DNA of 64,000 nucleotides from Kordiimonas aestuarii (GCF_025574465.1 NZ_JAOBPP010000021.1:62001-126000), one strand, 5' to 3'; shown: positions 44,561 through 53,956, numbered from the stretch's first letter. Made by a program: numbers and translations. The notes: a model not told the origin generated them from the letters alone.

Positions 44561-45448
44561 ATGGACCGGTTTCGAGCGCTTGAAGTTTTTGTCGCGGTGG
44601 CAGAAGCCGGGAGTCTGGCGGGAGCGGCCAGGAAGCTATCAATCAGCGCCCCCTCGGTCACCCGCATCGTCGGCGACCTGGAAAGTCATCTTGGCGTGGT
44701 GCTATTGCACCGCACAACGCGCTTCATCTCGCTGACCGATGTTGGAGCGATCTATCTTGAGGATGCCCGGCGTATCCTGCAGGATCTTGACGCTGCCAAC
44801 GATGCCGCACGCGGTGCGCATCACACCCCCAAAGGGCACCTGCGCGTCACCGCCTCCACCTTGTTTGGGCAAATTTATATCACCCCGATTATCAGCGAAT
44901 ATCTGAACCTTTATAAGGACACGACTGTCGAGGCGGTATATCTCGACCGGGTGGTCAATCTTCTGGAAGAGGGGCTGGATGTCGCAGTGCGCATCGGCCA
45001 GTTGCAGGACTCCAGCCTGATCGCGACCCGCGTGGGCGCAGTACGATCAGTGGTCTGCGGCGCCCCTGCTTATTTCGAAAAGCACGGGCTGCCACACAAG
45101 CCTGAGGACCTGCATGACCACACGCTCATCGCCTTGAAACTCGCCAACTCCCGGCCAGGGTGGCGCTTCGCTGATGGTGAAATCAAGGTCAAGCCACGGC
45201 TTGAGTTCACCTCCGTCCCCGCTGCAATTGCCGCGGCAAAAAAAGGTATCGGGCTGACGCGGGTACTTTCGTACCAGATCGCGCCGGAACTTGAGGCTGG
45301 CACCCTCCAGACTGTAATGTTCGACCACGCGCCGGAGCCGTTACCGATCCATATTCTCTATGGAGACGGAAGGCGGGCATCCGGCAAGGTCAGGGCATTT
45401 GTCGACCTTGCTGTCGCGCAGTTGCGCGGCAATCCTTTCCTGAACTAA
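44561..45448 (+). CDS. LysR-family transcriptional regulator
   Basis: A 295-residue regulator. Residues 1-60 (MDRFRALEVFVAVAEAGSLAGAARKLSISAPSVTRIVGDLE) form the winged helix-turn-helix, and residues 90-290 the effector-binding domain. The start at 44561 follows GAGGAGG; a frame continuing 7 codons upstream is less likely. It probably activates the divergent AhpD-like/hydrolase genes through the ATTCC-N7-GGAAT palindrome. Effector unknown. Confidence 0.93.
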   Translation: MDRFRALEVFVAVAEAGSLAGAARKLSISAPSVTRIVGDLESHLGVVLLHRTTRFISLTDVGAIYLEDARRILQDLDAANDAARGAHHTPKGHLRVTASTLFGQIYITPIISEYLNLYKDTTVEAVYLDRVVNLLEEGLDVAVRIGQLQDSSLIATRVGAVRSVVCGAPAYFEKHGLPHKPEDLHDHTLIALKLANSRPGWRFADGEIKVKPRLEFTSVPAAIAAAKKGIGLTRVLSYQIAPELEAGTLQTVMFDHAPEPLPIHILYGDGRRASGKVRAFVDLAVAQLRGNPFLN

Positions 45449-45529
45449 GCCGACAAGCCCAAATGCGGCAAAGAACAACCGCCTGGTCGTCCCGGGCGAT
45501 CTATATCTTTTGAAAACCCTTGCTCTCGC

Positions 45530-45559
45530 GTTATCAATTCACATATGTAATATGATAAC
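45530..45559. promoter_or_regulatory. Extended palindrome in front of the DUF2938 gene
   Basis: GTTATCA (45530-45536) and TGATAAC (45553-45559) flank a central ACATATGT palindrome, giving a 30-base imperfect dyad. It lies 18 bases before the ATG and overlaps the probable promoter. Confidence 0.5.
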
Positions 45560-45576
45560 ATAAATGGATACCTAAA

Positions 45577-46071
45577 ATGGACAACCTATTGGAATTTCTT
45601 GGATACACGCTGGCGATTGGTATTGGCGCGACAGTTGTGATGGACTTGTGGGCGGTGTTCATCCGCCGGTTTTTTGGCATTCATGGGCTGAACTATGCCA
45701 TGCTGGGCCGCTGGATCGGGCATATGACGCGCGGCAGGGTTCGCCACCAAAGCATAGCAGACGCCGCTCCCGTCTATAACGAGGCGCCGGTGGGCTGGGC
45801 CATACATTATGCGACCGGCATTGCATTTGCGGCAATATTGCTGTTGGTGGTGGGTGCTGCATGGGTGAAAAGCCCGACGCTTCTCCCCGCGCTTGCCACA
45901 GGTGTGGGAAGCGTTATCGCACCATATTTTATCATGCAACCCGCCCTTGGCCTGGGCGTTGCTGCATGCAGGACACCAGCGCCAAATGCCGCACGACTGA
46001 AGAGCCTGACGAGCCACACTGTTTTCGGCATTGGATTATATCTGGCCGCGCAGTTGCTGGCCGTGTTCTAA
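45577..46071 (+). CDS. DUF2938 family membrane protein
   Basis: A 164-residue inner-membrane protein with about four helices (residues 5-27, 65-95, 100-118, 140-160). GYTLAIGIGATVVMDLWAVFIRRFFG and GRWIGHMTRG are family features, and VIAPYFIMQPALGLGVAACRTP is the conserved second half. Function unknown. The gene is preceded by a 30-base palindrome and followed by a strong bidirectional terminator, so it is transcribed alone. Confidence 0.85.
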   Translation: MDNLLEFLGYTLAIGIGATVVMDLWAVFIRRFFGIHGLNYAMLGRWIGHMTRGRVRHQSIADAAPVYNEAPVGWAIHYATGIAFAAILLLVVGAAWVKSPTLLPALATGVGSVIAPYFIMQPALGLGVAACRTPAPNAARLKSLTSHTVFGIGLYLAAQLLAVF

Positions 46072-46075
46072 AATA

Positions 46076-46103
46076 CAAAAAGCCGCCCGTCGGGCGGCTT
46101 TGG
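46076..46103. terminator. Bidirectional terminator
   Basis: AAAGCCGCCCG and CGGGCGGCTTT form an exact 11-base inverted repeat with A/T tracts on both sides, between the convergent DUF2938 and DUF3035 genes. Confidence 0.8.
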
Positions 46104-46123
46104 CGTTTAATGCCGGGGAATGC

Positions 46124-46558
46124 CTACCGTGCGCCGCTTTCGCTGGAAACGCGGGTAATGCTGATGTTATCGGTGCGGAACTGGCGCTCTTCAGCGTCCA
46201 GCAGGTCAGCCATCAACACAGCCTTTTTCACGACATCAAGATCCTTCTGGCCCGCGTTCGAACGCACGTCCGGCTCTGAGCGACCCAAGCGGGAGAGAAG
46301 TTCGGCCTCTCCTTTGCTTTTCGGCTTGGAACGCTTGAATTCCTTGCCCGGAAACAGCGCCTCAAAGGCTTGCCTGCCTGGATCGATTTCCTGTGCATTC
46401 GGCTCGCCCGGACGCGGCGGCGTCAGGTCAGCTTCCGGCGGCACCACAAGCGGCGCGCGGCTCACAACGTCAAATTCGTTGGGGCTGTTTTTCTTCGATC
46501 CACACGCGGCGAGCGCAAGGCCCGCAACCAGTACAAGCGCGATGGGCTTGAAATTCAT
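46124..46558 (-). CDS. DUF3035 lipoprotein
   Basis: A 144-residue outer- or inner-membrane lipoprotein. The signal peptide MNFKPIALVLVAGLALAAC ends in a lipobox (Cys 19). The mature segment SPNEFDVVSRAPLVVPPE is the DUF3035 signature, with a conserved proline-rich stretch behind it. It overlaps lspA by 4 bases (ATGA), as usual in alphaproteobacteria; LspA would process its own neighbour. Function unknown. Confidence 0.88.
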   Translation of the reverse strand: MNFKPIALVLVAGLALAACGSKKNSPNEFDVVSRAPLVVPPEADLTPPRPGEPNAQEIDPGRQAFEALFPGKEFKRSKPKSKGEAELLSRLGRSEPDVRSNAGQKDLDVVKKAVLMADLLDAEERQFRTDNISITRVSSESGAR

Positions 46559-47091
46559 GAACTCTCTCCTTCAGGGTCGCGCGAACTCTCGGCAACCTTT
46601 TGGGCATTTTTAGGGCTTTTATCGTCGCCCCGCAACCCATCAATGATCAACAGGAGCACGCCGATGGTTATCGCGCTGTCCGCCACGTTAAAAACATAGA
46701 AATTATAGCCCCATGCATGCAGGTGGATAAAGTCCACCACCGCCCCATGCACAAGGCGGTCAATAAGGTTGCCTATGGCCCCACCCAGAATAAGCGCCAG
46801 CGAGGTGGCCTCGAACCGGCGCAGGGTTTTCATCAGCCAGTGCACCAACCAGATGCTGATGGCGACCGTCAGCACCACAATGCCCCACTTACCAAGGCTT
46901 TCGCCCAATGGAATGCCCATGGAGATATTCTGGTTCCAGACCATGGAGAAGCTGAGGAAAGGCAGCAACGGCACGCTGCCTTTCTCAGGGAGGTTCAGCC
47001 CTTCGAGAATCCACCACTTGCTGAGCTGGTCCACCACCACAAGGATGGCAGCGACAAACAGCCCGCGACGCAAGAAAGGCCCCGCCTTCAT
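46555..47091 (-). CDS. lspA: Lipoprotein signal peptidase (signal peptidase II)
   Basis: A 178-residue inner-membrane aspartyl protease that cleaves lipoprotein signal peptides. Four helices are visible; NQNISMGIPLGE, GGAIGNLIDRLVHGAVVDF and NVADSAITIGVLLL carry the family motifs, the two catalytic Asp being in NLIDR and NVADS. It overlaps ileS by one base and DUF3035 by four, the conserved ileS-lspA arrangement. Confidence 0.96.
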   Translation of the reverse strand: MKAGPFLRRGLFVAAILVVVDQLSKWWILEGLNLPEKGSVPLLPFLSFSMVWNQNISMGIPLGESLGKWGIVVLTVAISIWLVHWLMKTLRRFEATSLALILGGAIGNLIDRLVHGAVVDFIHLHAWGYNFYVFNVADSAITIGVLLLIIDGLRGDDKSPKNAQKVAESSRDPEGESS

Positions 47092-49943
47092 CAGGCAGCG
47101 GTCCCGGCGTCGATATGTTTCACAGCGTCGGAACAGCGGTTACACAGGTCACCGTGTGCTGTGACCTCTTCTGAAACCACCCAGCAGCGCTCACATTTGT
47201 CACCGCTCGCCGCCGTAGTAACCACCGCAATGTCCTTGACGTCATCAAGGGTGAACGCACCCTCCGGCGCATCGGCTTCCAACAAACGGGCCGACGAGGT
47301 GATCATCAGCTCAGCGATATCAAGGCCGGCCATGGCTTCCACATAGGCATAGTCCGCCACATAGACCGTCACGTCTGCCTGCAGGCTGGAGCCAATGCGT
47401 TTTTCGCGGCGGTCAAGTTCCAGCGCGCCGGTCACAACGCGGCGTAGGCGGCGGATTTTACTCCACTTTTCTGCGAGGTCCGTATTTTGCCATTCGGCCG
47501 GTGTCTCAGGCCATGTCTGGCGGTGCACACTTTCAGCAGCCTCACCATGACGCGCCAGCCACACTTCTTCTGCAGTAAACGCCAGAATGGGTGCAAACCA
47601 TGTGGTCAGGCGGTTAAACACCTCATCAAGCACGGTGCGGACCGCGCGGCGGCGCACGCTGCGCGCGTCATCGCAGTAAAGCGAGTCTTTGCGGATATCA
47701 AAATAGAAGGCCGACAGCTCAAGGATACAGAACTGATACAACGCCTGGAAGATAGGGTTATAGTCAAAATTATTCGCCCGGTCGCGGATCAGGGTATCAA
47801 GCTCCGACAGGCGGTGCAGGATAAAGCGTTCCAGCTCCGGCATTTCGGAAGCCGGCAGACGCTCTTCTGCCGAAAAGCCCGCGAGGTTACCCAAAAGATA
47901 ACGCATGGTGTTGCGGATCTTGCGGTAGGCATCCACCTGCCCCTGAATGATCTGGTCGCCGATGCGCACATCTTCCATATAGTCGACCGAGACGACCCAC
48001 AGCCTCAGGATATCAGCACCAAACTGCTGGATGATGGTTTGCGGCGCCACGGTATTGCCAAGCGACTTGGACATTTTCTTGCCCTCGCCATCCATGGTGA
48101 AGCCGTGGGTCAGCACGTTCTTGTAGGGCGCATGACCACGGGTACCACAACTCTCTAGCAGGCTGGACTGGAACCAGCCACGGTGCTGATCCGAGCCCTC
48201 AAGATACAGGTCGGCGGGTGACTGCAGGTCTTCACGGTTCTCGCAAACAAAGGCGTGGGTACAGCCGCTGTCGAACCAAACGTCGAGGATATCGAAGACC
48301 TGCTCGTAATCTTCCGCGGCATATCTGTCTCCGAGGAAATCCTGCGCCGGCACAGCAACCCATGCGTCGGCCCCGCCTTCCTTGACGGCATCCACGATAC
48401 GCTGGTTCACAGCTTCGTCCTGCAACACGTTACCGGTTTCCTTATGGACAAACACAGTGATTGGCACGCCCCAAGCACGCTGACGCGAGATGACCCAATC
48501 AGGCCGGTCGGCAACCATTGAACGGATACGGTTCTTCGACACCGCCGGGAACCAGCCTGTGTCCTCGATACCCTTCAGCGCCGCGTCACGCAGGCCCGTT
48601 TTGTCCATGGAGATGAACCACTGCGGCGTGTTGCGGAAAATCAGCGGCGCCTTGGAGCGCCAGCTATGCGGGTAGGAGTGGCTGAGCATGCCTTTACTCA
48701 TCAGCGCGTCCGCGTCCGCGAGCAGGCCACAAACCTCATCCGCAACCTTGTAGACATGTTTGCCTGCCACCAGCGGCACATTGTCGTAATAACAACCCGC
48801 TTCGTTGACGGTGAACGGCACTTCAATGCCGAACTTCACATGCGCAACCTGATAGTCATCATCACCATGACCGGGGGCCGTGTGCACAAAGCCAGTACCG
48901 GCCTCGGTGGTGACATGGTCACCCGGCAGCATGGGCACATCAAAATCATACCCCCCGTTGCCGTCTTTATGGCCCCGCCACGGGTGCGCCAGAATGCCGC
49001 CTTCAAGGTCTTTGCCCTTGAGATGATTGATCACAAGGTAATTGTCCACCGTCGCGCGTTTGACAAAATCAACGACCAGCGCGTCGGCAACCACCAGGCG
49101 GTCACCCGCTGCCATGGTCGCCCCGTCTGCCACTTCCGTTACCTCGATGACGATATAGTCGATATCCGGGCCATAACACACGGCGCGGTTGGCCGGGATG
49201 GTCCACGGTGTTGTCGTCCAGATAACAACCTTGGCGCCTTCGACGGCTTCCGTCGGTACTTTTGCAAACTGGAAGGCTACATCGATTTGTGTGGAGGTAT
49301 GATCGTGATACTCAACCTCGGCCTCCGCGAGCGCGGTTTTCTCGACCGGCGACCACATCACCGGCTTTGAGCCTCGGTAAAGCGCACCTGCGGTCGAGAA
49401 TTTCAGCAGCTCTTTCACAATCTGCGCCTCGGCGTCATAGGCCATGGTCAGATAGGGGTTGTCCCAGTCGCCAAAGATACCAAGGCGCTTGAATTCGTCG
49501 CGCTGCACACCAACCCACTGGTCGGCAAACTCGCGGCATTCACGGCGGAACTCGACCGGGTCCACCTCATCCTTGTTTTTCTTTTTCTTGCGGTATTTTT
49601 CCTCGATCTTCCATTCGATCGGCAGGCCGTGGCAATCCCAGCCCGGCACGTAAGGTGCATCCTTGCCCTGCATCTGCTGAGACTTGACGATCACGTCCTT
49701 GAGAATCTTGTTCATGGAGTGGCCAATGTGGATATTGCCGTTGGCGTATGGCGGGCCATCATGCAGGACAAATTTCTCACGGCCCTTCGCATCGGCGCGA
49801 AGCTGGCCATAGAGGTTATCCTTGTACCAGCGCTTCAGGAACTCCGGCTCGCGCTGGGGCAGGCCCGCACGCATCGGGAAGTCGGTTTTCGGCAAAAATA
49901 CAGTGTCGCGATAATCGCGTTTCGAACTGTCATCAGCAGACAT
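47091..49943 (-). CDS. ileS: Isoleucine-tRNA ligase
   Basis: A 950-residue class I aminoacyl-tRNA synthetase. The ATP-binding motifs are GNIHIGHSMN (HIGH) and KKMSKSLGN (KMSKS). The CP1 editing domain (about 200-400) includes TTTPWTIPANRAV and GTGFVHTAPGHGDDD, which clear mischarged valine. The C-terminus has a zinc finger with CERCW and CNRC. It is the bacterial type. It leads the ileS-lspA-DUF3035 operon and overlaps lspA by one base. Confidence 0.98.
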   Translation of the reverse strand: MSADDSSKRDYRDTVFLPKTDFPMRAGLPQREPEFLKRWYKDNLYGQLRADAKGREKFVLHDGPPYANGNIHIGHSMNKILKDVIVKSQQMQGKDAPYVPGWDCHGLPIEWKIEEKYRKKKKNKDEVDPVEFRRECREFADQWVGVQRDEFKRLGIFGDWDNPYLTMAYDAEAQIVKELLKFSTAGALYRGSKPVMWSPVEKTALAEAEVEYHDHTSTQIDVAFQFAKVPTEAVEGAKVVIWTTTPWTIPANRAVCYGPDIDYIVIEVTEVADGATMAAGDRLVVADALVVDFVKRATVDNYLVINHLKGKDLEGGILAHPWRGHKDGNGGYDFDVPMLPGDHVTTEAGTGFVHTAPGHGDDDYQVAHVKFGIEVPFTVNEAGCYYDNVPLVAGKHVYKVADEVCGLLADADALMSKGMLSHSYPHSWRSKAPLIFRNTPQWFISMDKTGLRDAALKGIEDTGWFPAVSKNRIRSMVADRPDWVISRQRAWGVPITVFVHKETGNVLQDEAVNQRIVDAVKEGGADAWVAVPAQDFLGDRYAAEDYEQVFDILDVWFDSGCTHAFVCENREDLQSPADLYLEGSDQHRGWFQSSLLESCGTRGHAPYKNVLTHGFTMDGEGKKMSKSLGNTVAPQTIIQQFGADILRLWVVSVDYMEDVRIGDQIIQGQVDAYRKIRNTMRYLLGNLAGFSAEERLPASEMPELERFILHRLSELDTLIRDRANNFDYNPIFQALYQFCILELSAFYFDIRKDSLYCDDARSVRRRAVRTVLDEVFNRLTTWFAPILAFTAEEVWLARHGEAAESVHRQTWPETPAEWQNTDLAEKWSKIRRLRRVVTGALELDRREKRIGSSLQADVTVYVADYAYVEAMAGLDIAELMITSSARLLEADAPEGAFTLDDVKDIAVVTTAASGDKCERCWVVSEEVTAHGDLCNRCSDAVKHIDAGTAA

Positions 49944-50186
49944 GGTCTATCGTCTCGTTTCTTCTGTCTTGTGCGCGCCGGGTATGTTTGCGCTGCACAT
50001 AATATGGAATTCTGGAAATACTTGAAACCCCGGTCGCTAAGCCTGTAGCGCCGGGCCAGTAATTCGAATGGTTATCGTGGCCATGAGCCAACCTTTTGTC
50101 TGCACATTTTGCATGGGCGAACTTTTAACAACCTTCACCGGGGGTGTCGAGCGGAAAGGCGCGGCTGAATTGCCGCAATATGGCGG

Positions 50187-50720
50187 CTATAAGCCCTTGA
50201 AGGCCTTCTGCATGTTCGCAAACGGGAAAACCCCTTTCTGCGCCTGACGGCGTTCGGGCCCTTTATAAGGCGCCACACCGCTGCGGCGGCATGGGCCATA
50301 ATACCCTGTTACGCGGATAAACGGCTTGGGCTGGACGAGAATGCTGTCCAGGTTCTTGATAAGGCTGGCCGTGGTAAACGGCATAGCCAGCATCTTGTTC
50401 ACGCCGGCGTCGCGGGCTTCGATCACCTTCTTCCGGTCCGGTTCCTTGATGGCATACATAATGGGCGCAACGGAGACAGGAGCATTCTGGAAACGAATAA
50501 ACCGGCAAAAGTCCAGCCCACCCACTTCGGGGAAAGTGTCCTCAAGCAGCACAAGGTTAAAGGACGTGGTTTTCATATGCTCCATGGCGGCGCGATTATT
50601 GTCGGCCACAACAATATGGGCGGCACGTTGTTCCTTGAACACTGCGCGCGCGCCAATTGCGGCCTGGCCGTTTTCAAGCGCAATCAAAACACGCAAATCG
50701 CTTTTCTCACCGAGAGACAC
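50187..50720 (-). CDS. Degenerate CheY-like receiver protein with GPERR tail (copy 1)
   Basis: A 177-residue protein with a receiver-like fold (about 8-130) and a basic tail. Against the CheY in this window, the acidic pocket is lost (Asp-Asp becomes Leu-Glu in IALEN), the phosphoacceptor Asp is replaced by Glu (LLEDTFPE), the Thr becomes Ala (MYAIKE) and the conserved Lys becomes Met (LAMPF). It therefore cannot be phosphorylated in the standard way. The tail has GPCRR and GPERR, a motif seen in other alphaproteobacterial receivers. Start is GTG with AAGGAG 8 bases upstream. A paralogue lies upstream on the same strand. Confidence 0.82.
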   Translation of the reverse strand: MSLGEKSDLRVLIALENGQAAIGARAVFKEQRAAHIVVADNNRAAMEHMKTTSFNLVLLEDTFPEVGGLDFCRFIRFQNAPVSVAPIMYAIKEPDRKKVIEARDAGVNKMLAMPFTTASLIKNLDSILVQPKPFIRVTGYYGPCRRSGVAPYKGPERRQAQKGVFPFANMQKAFKGL

Positions 50721-50856
50721 GGACCACTCCTTTTTGGACGTCTGGTAGGCAGGAAAGCATAGAAAAACCCCACAAAAGCCGAGCGGTCAAGCAATAGGGT
50801 TCAAAAATGTGAAGATGGCGCCCACTTTATGAAAGCGGAGCTATAGCACCAATGCC

Positions 50857-51393
50857 TCAACCGCCGCCAAGGATACGCCGCTTGGCCTGGTCTGAGATAA
50901 TTTCAGGATCTCGCACCCTACGTTCCCGGCCGCCAGGGATTGGTCCGGCCCGCACCCGCCGATCCGGCCCGTTATACGCGGTGCACTGCACGATGGGACG
51001 GGGGTCTGCAGCCGCGTCATCGATCGCCTTGATCAGGCTGGCACCGGAAAAGGGCATGACCGCGATTTTGGTCGCGCCCGCATCCCGCGCCAGCAGCACA
51101 GATTTCTGATCCGGCGAATGCAGGCCAAAAATGATGGGCGCCACCGCCATCGGCGTGTTGGTAAGGCGAATGAACCGGCAGAAATCGACACCACCAAGAA
51201 TGGGGAAAGCTTCATCAACGACAAGCATATTGTAGGAGCGGGACTGCATCTGCTCGACCGCCGCACAGTTATCAAGCGGCGCAAACACTCCGCCCACCCT
51301 TTGACGCATCAGAATATCCTTCAGGCTTTCCGCAGCCTGCTGGTTTCCAAGCGCCAAAAGAACATGCAGCTTTTGAAGTGAAGCCCCCACCAT
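50857..51393 (-). CDS. Degenerate CheY-like receiver protein with GPDRR tail (copy 2)
   Basis: A 178-residue paralogue of the next gene downstream, sharing SxxxxLxVLxAL, LDFCRFIR/VDFCRFIR, a VxPI stretch and a GPxRR tail (GPDRR and GRERR). Here the phosphoacceptor Asp is kept (VVDEAFPIL), but the acidic pair (IALGN), the Thr (FGLHS) and the Lys (AVMPF) are lost. The start at 51393 gives an N-terminus that aligns residue for residue with copy 1; an ATG six codons earlier is possible. It lies between terC and copy 1. Role unknown, probably a non-phosphorylated signalling or binding domain. Confidence 0.82.
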   Translation of the reverse strand: MVGASLQKLHVLLALGNQQAAESLKDILMRQRVGGVFAPLDNCAAVEQMQSRSYNMLVVDEAFPILGGVDFCRFIRLTNTPMAVAPIIFGLHSPDQKSVLLARDAGATKIAVMPFSGASLIKAIDDAAADPRPIVQCTAYNGPDRRVRAGPIPGGRERRVRDPEIISDQAKRRILGGG

Positions 51394-51483
51394 GCGCAAC
51401 CGTCTCCCCATTCGGGCCTCTTCACGTTAGGCGGCGAATGTTAACAATATTTAAAACGGGAGGCACCGTAGCGTATCATAACA

Positions 51484-52200
51484 CTAGGGTTGTGACTTCC
51501 TCCTTTTTCGGCGCAGCAGGTTAAGCGCCTCAACGCCCAGTGAATAGAGCATCGCAAAGTAGATATAGCCTTTCGGCACATGAAAGCCGAGGCCTTCCGC
51601 AACAAGAAACACGCCGATGAGCATAATAAAGCTGAGCGCAAGGATCTTCAGCGTCGGGAAACGCTCGATGAAACTGGCGATATAGCCGCTGGAGAACATC
51701 ATCACCAACATCGCGACGGTCATGGCTGCGATGATAACGACGATCACGTCGGTCATACCCACGGCCGTCATCACCGAATCAAACGAGAAGACAATATCAA
51801 TCAGCACCACTTGCGCGATCACCGCCACCATGCCGCCAGTTACCGCCTGGGCTTCCTGCTTTTTGTCGCCGGTGACCTCATCATGAATACTGTTGGTCCC
51901 CTTATAGAGCAGAAAACCGCCCCCAAGCAGCATCAGGATGTCCTTGCCAGAGAGCGGATGGTCGAACAGGGTGAACCACGGCTCCTGCAAACCAATGATC
52001 CATGTCACACCAAGGAGCAGCAGAATACGCATGAGAAGAGCAAGCGACAAGCCAACAAGCCGCGCGCGTTTGCGCTCATCTTCCGGCAGATGACCCACCA
52101 GTAGCGCAATGAAAACCACATTGTCGATGCCGAGGATGATCTCCAGCGCCGTTAGCGTCAAAAAACTGACCCACACATGGTAATCAAAAAGCAGTTCCAT
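51484..52200 (-). CDS. TerC family integral membrane protein
   Basis: A 238-residue membrane protein with about seven helices. LEIILGIDNVVFIALL near the start and IVFSFDSVMTAVGM in the middle are the two acidic TerC signatures thought to bind metal ions. The family covers tellurite-resistance homologues, Alx and manganese exporters; a role in manganese export or metal supply to exported proteins is most likely. AGGGGAC precedes the ATG. It lies between ribF and the receiver paralogues with independent spacing. Confidence 0.9.
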   Translation of the reverse strand: MELLFDYHVWVSFLTLTALEIILGIDNVVFIALLVGHLPEDERKRARLVGLSLALLMRILLLLGVTWIIGLQEPWFTLFDHPLSGKDILMLLGGGFLLYKGTNSIHDEVTGDKKQEAQAVTGGMVAVIAQVVLIDIVFSFDSVMTAVGMTDVIVVIIAAMTVAMLVMMFSSGYIASFIERFPTLKILALSFIMLIGVFLVAEGLGFHVPKGYIYFAMLYSLGVEALNLLRRKRRKSQP

Positions 52201-52290
52201 GAAGTCCCCTATGGTTTCAAATGCTTAAGCAGGAATAAATGCTGCAAGACAAAAACGGCAAATCGGTGACGCCACCATCACCTGCCCCAT

Positions 52291-53319
52291 TCACCGGGCC
52301 CGCTTGTGCGGCTCCGGAAACAGCTGAAGATAACGTTCAAGCGTGGGATGACCGAGGCGGTCAGCAGCGTTTTCCGGTTCAGCAAGCACAATTTTTGCGG
52401 TTTTGCAGTCACGCGTAATCTGCGCCTTCAAAGCGTCAAGACCGTCAAATTTCTGCTCGGGCCGCAGGAACGCCACCAGCTCTGCGCGCATATGCTTACC
52501 GTAAAGGTTACCCTCATAGTCAAACAAATGCACTTCCATCAGCACATCGCGCTTGTCAAATGTCGGCCTGAGACCAACATTGACGACGCCCAAATGAACC
52601 CTGTCATCGCCTTCCACGTGAACGCGCACCGCGTAAACGCCAAGCTTGGGCTGCAGGCTTTCTCCCAATTCCACATTCGCGGTCGGAAAACCGATGGTCC
52701 GGCCGCGCCTGTCGCCCTCGGTTACCCGTCCGTTGATCGACCACCAATGCCCAAGAAGGGCCGCCGCCTTGCGAGCCTCACCGGCCTGCAGGGCCTGCCG
52801 CACAAGCGTGGAGCTGTATATCTCGCCCGCATAGCCCTCGAGCCCGACGGTTACCGGACGAATGACACTGAGGCCAAACCCCTCCATTTCACCCATCCAG
52901 CCGAGCACGTCTGTGCCGCCGCCACGGCCTTTACCGAAGCGGTAATCATAGCCCACGCAAACATGTTTTGCATCCAGCCCACCAACCAGAATCTCCAGCA
53001 CAAAGTCCTGCGCGGACTTGGACGCAAGGTCCTTGTCAAACGGCAGCACGAGAAGCTGGTCAACACCAAATTCATCCAGAAGCTGGGCGCGTTCCCGAAA
53101 GGGCGTCAGCCGGAACGCAGGTGCCATGGGCGCAAAAAAGCTGACCGGGTGAGGTTCTGTCACAACGACCGTGAGGTTTAGCCCCATCGCCCGCGCCAGC
53201 CGCCCTGCCTCACCGATCACGACCTGATGGCCACGATGGAAACCGTCAAAGTTCCCAAGCGCGACAACCGAGCCACGTGCTGATTGTTTCACTTCATCGG
53301 TGTGTCGGTAAAGCCGCAT
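52291..53319 (-). CDS. ribF: Bifunctional riboflavin kinase/FMN adenylyltransferase
   Basis: A 342-residue two-domain enzyme that makes FMN and FAD. The N-terminal adenylyltransferase has LGNFDGFHRGHQVVI (the HxxH-type nucleotide motif) and GYDYRFGKGRGGG; the C-terminal kinase has GDRRGRTIGFPTANVEL and the PTFD-containing beta-barrel with RPTFDKRDVLMEVHLFD. Lengths and order match canonical RibF. No RibF-associated FMN riboswitch is expected upstream, and none is visible. Confidence 0.96.
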   Translation of the reverse strand: MRLYRHTDEVKQSARGSVVALGNFDGFHRGHQVVIGEAGRLARAMGLNLTVVVTEPHPVSFFAPMAPAFRLTPFRERAQLLDEFGVDQLLVLPFDKDLASKSAQDFVLEILVGGLDAKHVCVGYDYRFGKGRGGGTDVLGWMGEMEGFGLSVIRPVTVGLEGYAGEIYSSTLVRQALQAGEARKAAALLGHWWSINGRVTEGDRRGRTIGFPTANVELGESLQPKLGVYAVRVHVEGDDRVHLGVVNVGLRPTFDKRDVLMEVHLFDYEGNLYGKHMRAELVAFLRPEQKFDGLDALKAQITRDCKTAKIVLAEPENAADRLGHPTLERYLQLFPEPHKRAR

Positions 53320-53353
53320 GGAGAAATCTGGGTCCTTCTGTCACCGAGTGAGG

Positions 53354-53385
53354 CGCAAAAAAAAGGAATTGCGCCGCAATTTTTA
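53354..53385 (-). terminator. Terminator of the MaoC gene
   Basis: On the minus strand AATTGC-GGC-GCAATT overlaps the MaoC-gene stop codon and is followed by CC and eight T. It separates the MaoC gene from ribF. Confidence 0.75.
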
Positions 53386-53811
53386 TTCTTTCGGTCGGCT
53401 GGGGACATACACGATTGCATCGCCAACGACCACCATTTTATCCCCAACCATGCAGCGCGTCGCAAAGACAATACGGTTTTTCTCGGGCACCAGTTCGGTC
53501 ACTTCAGCGATTGCTTCCACCTCGTCGTTCATGCGGACCGGCGCGATGAATTTTGTACTCTGGCTGACAAACACAGCCCCGATACCCGGCAGCTTGGTAC
53601 CTAGCACCGCAGAGATGAAGCTGGTCCCCAGCGCCCCATGCGCGATGCGCTCACCGAAGCGGGTGGTGGCCGCATAGTCGCTGTCCAGATGCAACGGGTT
53701 ATTGTCGCCCGAGACCTCCGCGAAGGCTTCCACAAGTGCGGGCGTCACCTTTGTGACAACCGACTCGCGTTGCCCGACCGTAATTTCGTCAAAAAAATAC
53801 TGAGCAACCAT
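53383..53811 (-). CDS. MaoC-like (R)-specific enoyl-CoA hydratase
   Basis: A 142-residue single hot-dog-fold protein. FAEVSGDNNPLHLDSDYA supplies the hydratase-2 motif with the catalytic Asp and His, followed by GERIAHGALGTSFISAV as the central helix. Such proteins hydrate trans-2-enoyl-CoA to the (R)-3-hydroxyacyl-CoA used for polyhydroxyalkanoate synthesis or lipid metabolism. It may instead act on another thioester. It is divergent from the cheY-cheZ pair and its own terminator abuts its stop codon. Confidence 0.9.
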   Translation of the reverse strand: MVAQYFFDEITVGQRESVVTKVTPALVEAFAEVSGDNNPLHLDSDYAATTRFGERIAHGALGTSFISAVLGTKLPGIGAVFVSQSTKFIAPVRMNDEVEAIAEVTELVPEKNRIVFATRCMVGDKMVVVGDAIVYVPSRPKE

Positions 53812-53956
53812 AAACCCCCGATCTCCCTCATATAATGGTGAAAACTTTAGGCAAAACCACCCGCACGGCCCACCGATACCGCCTTCGCGGCAGACAAATC
53901 CTCTCTATCACGCCATTGCGTGCGTCGGAAGTATTTGAATTATCGCTACCTTTGGG

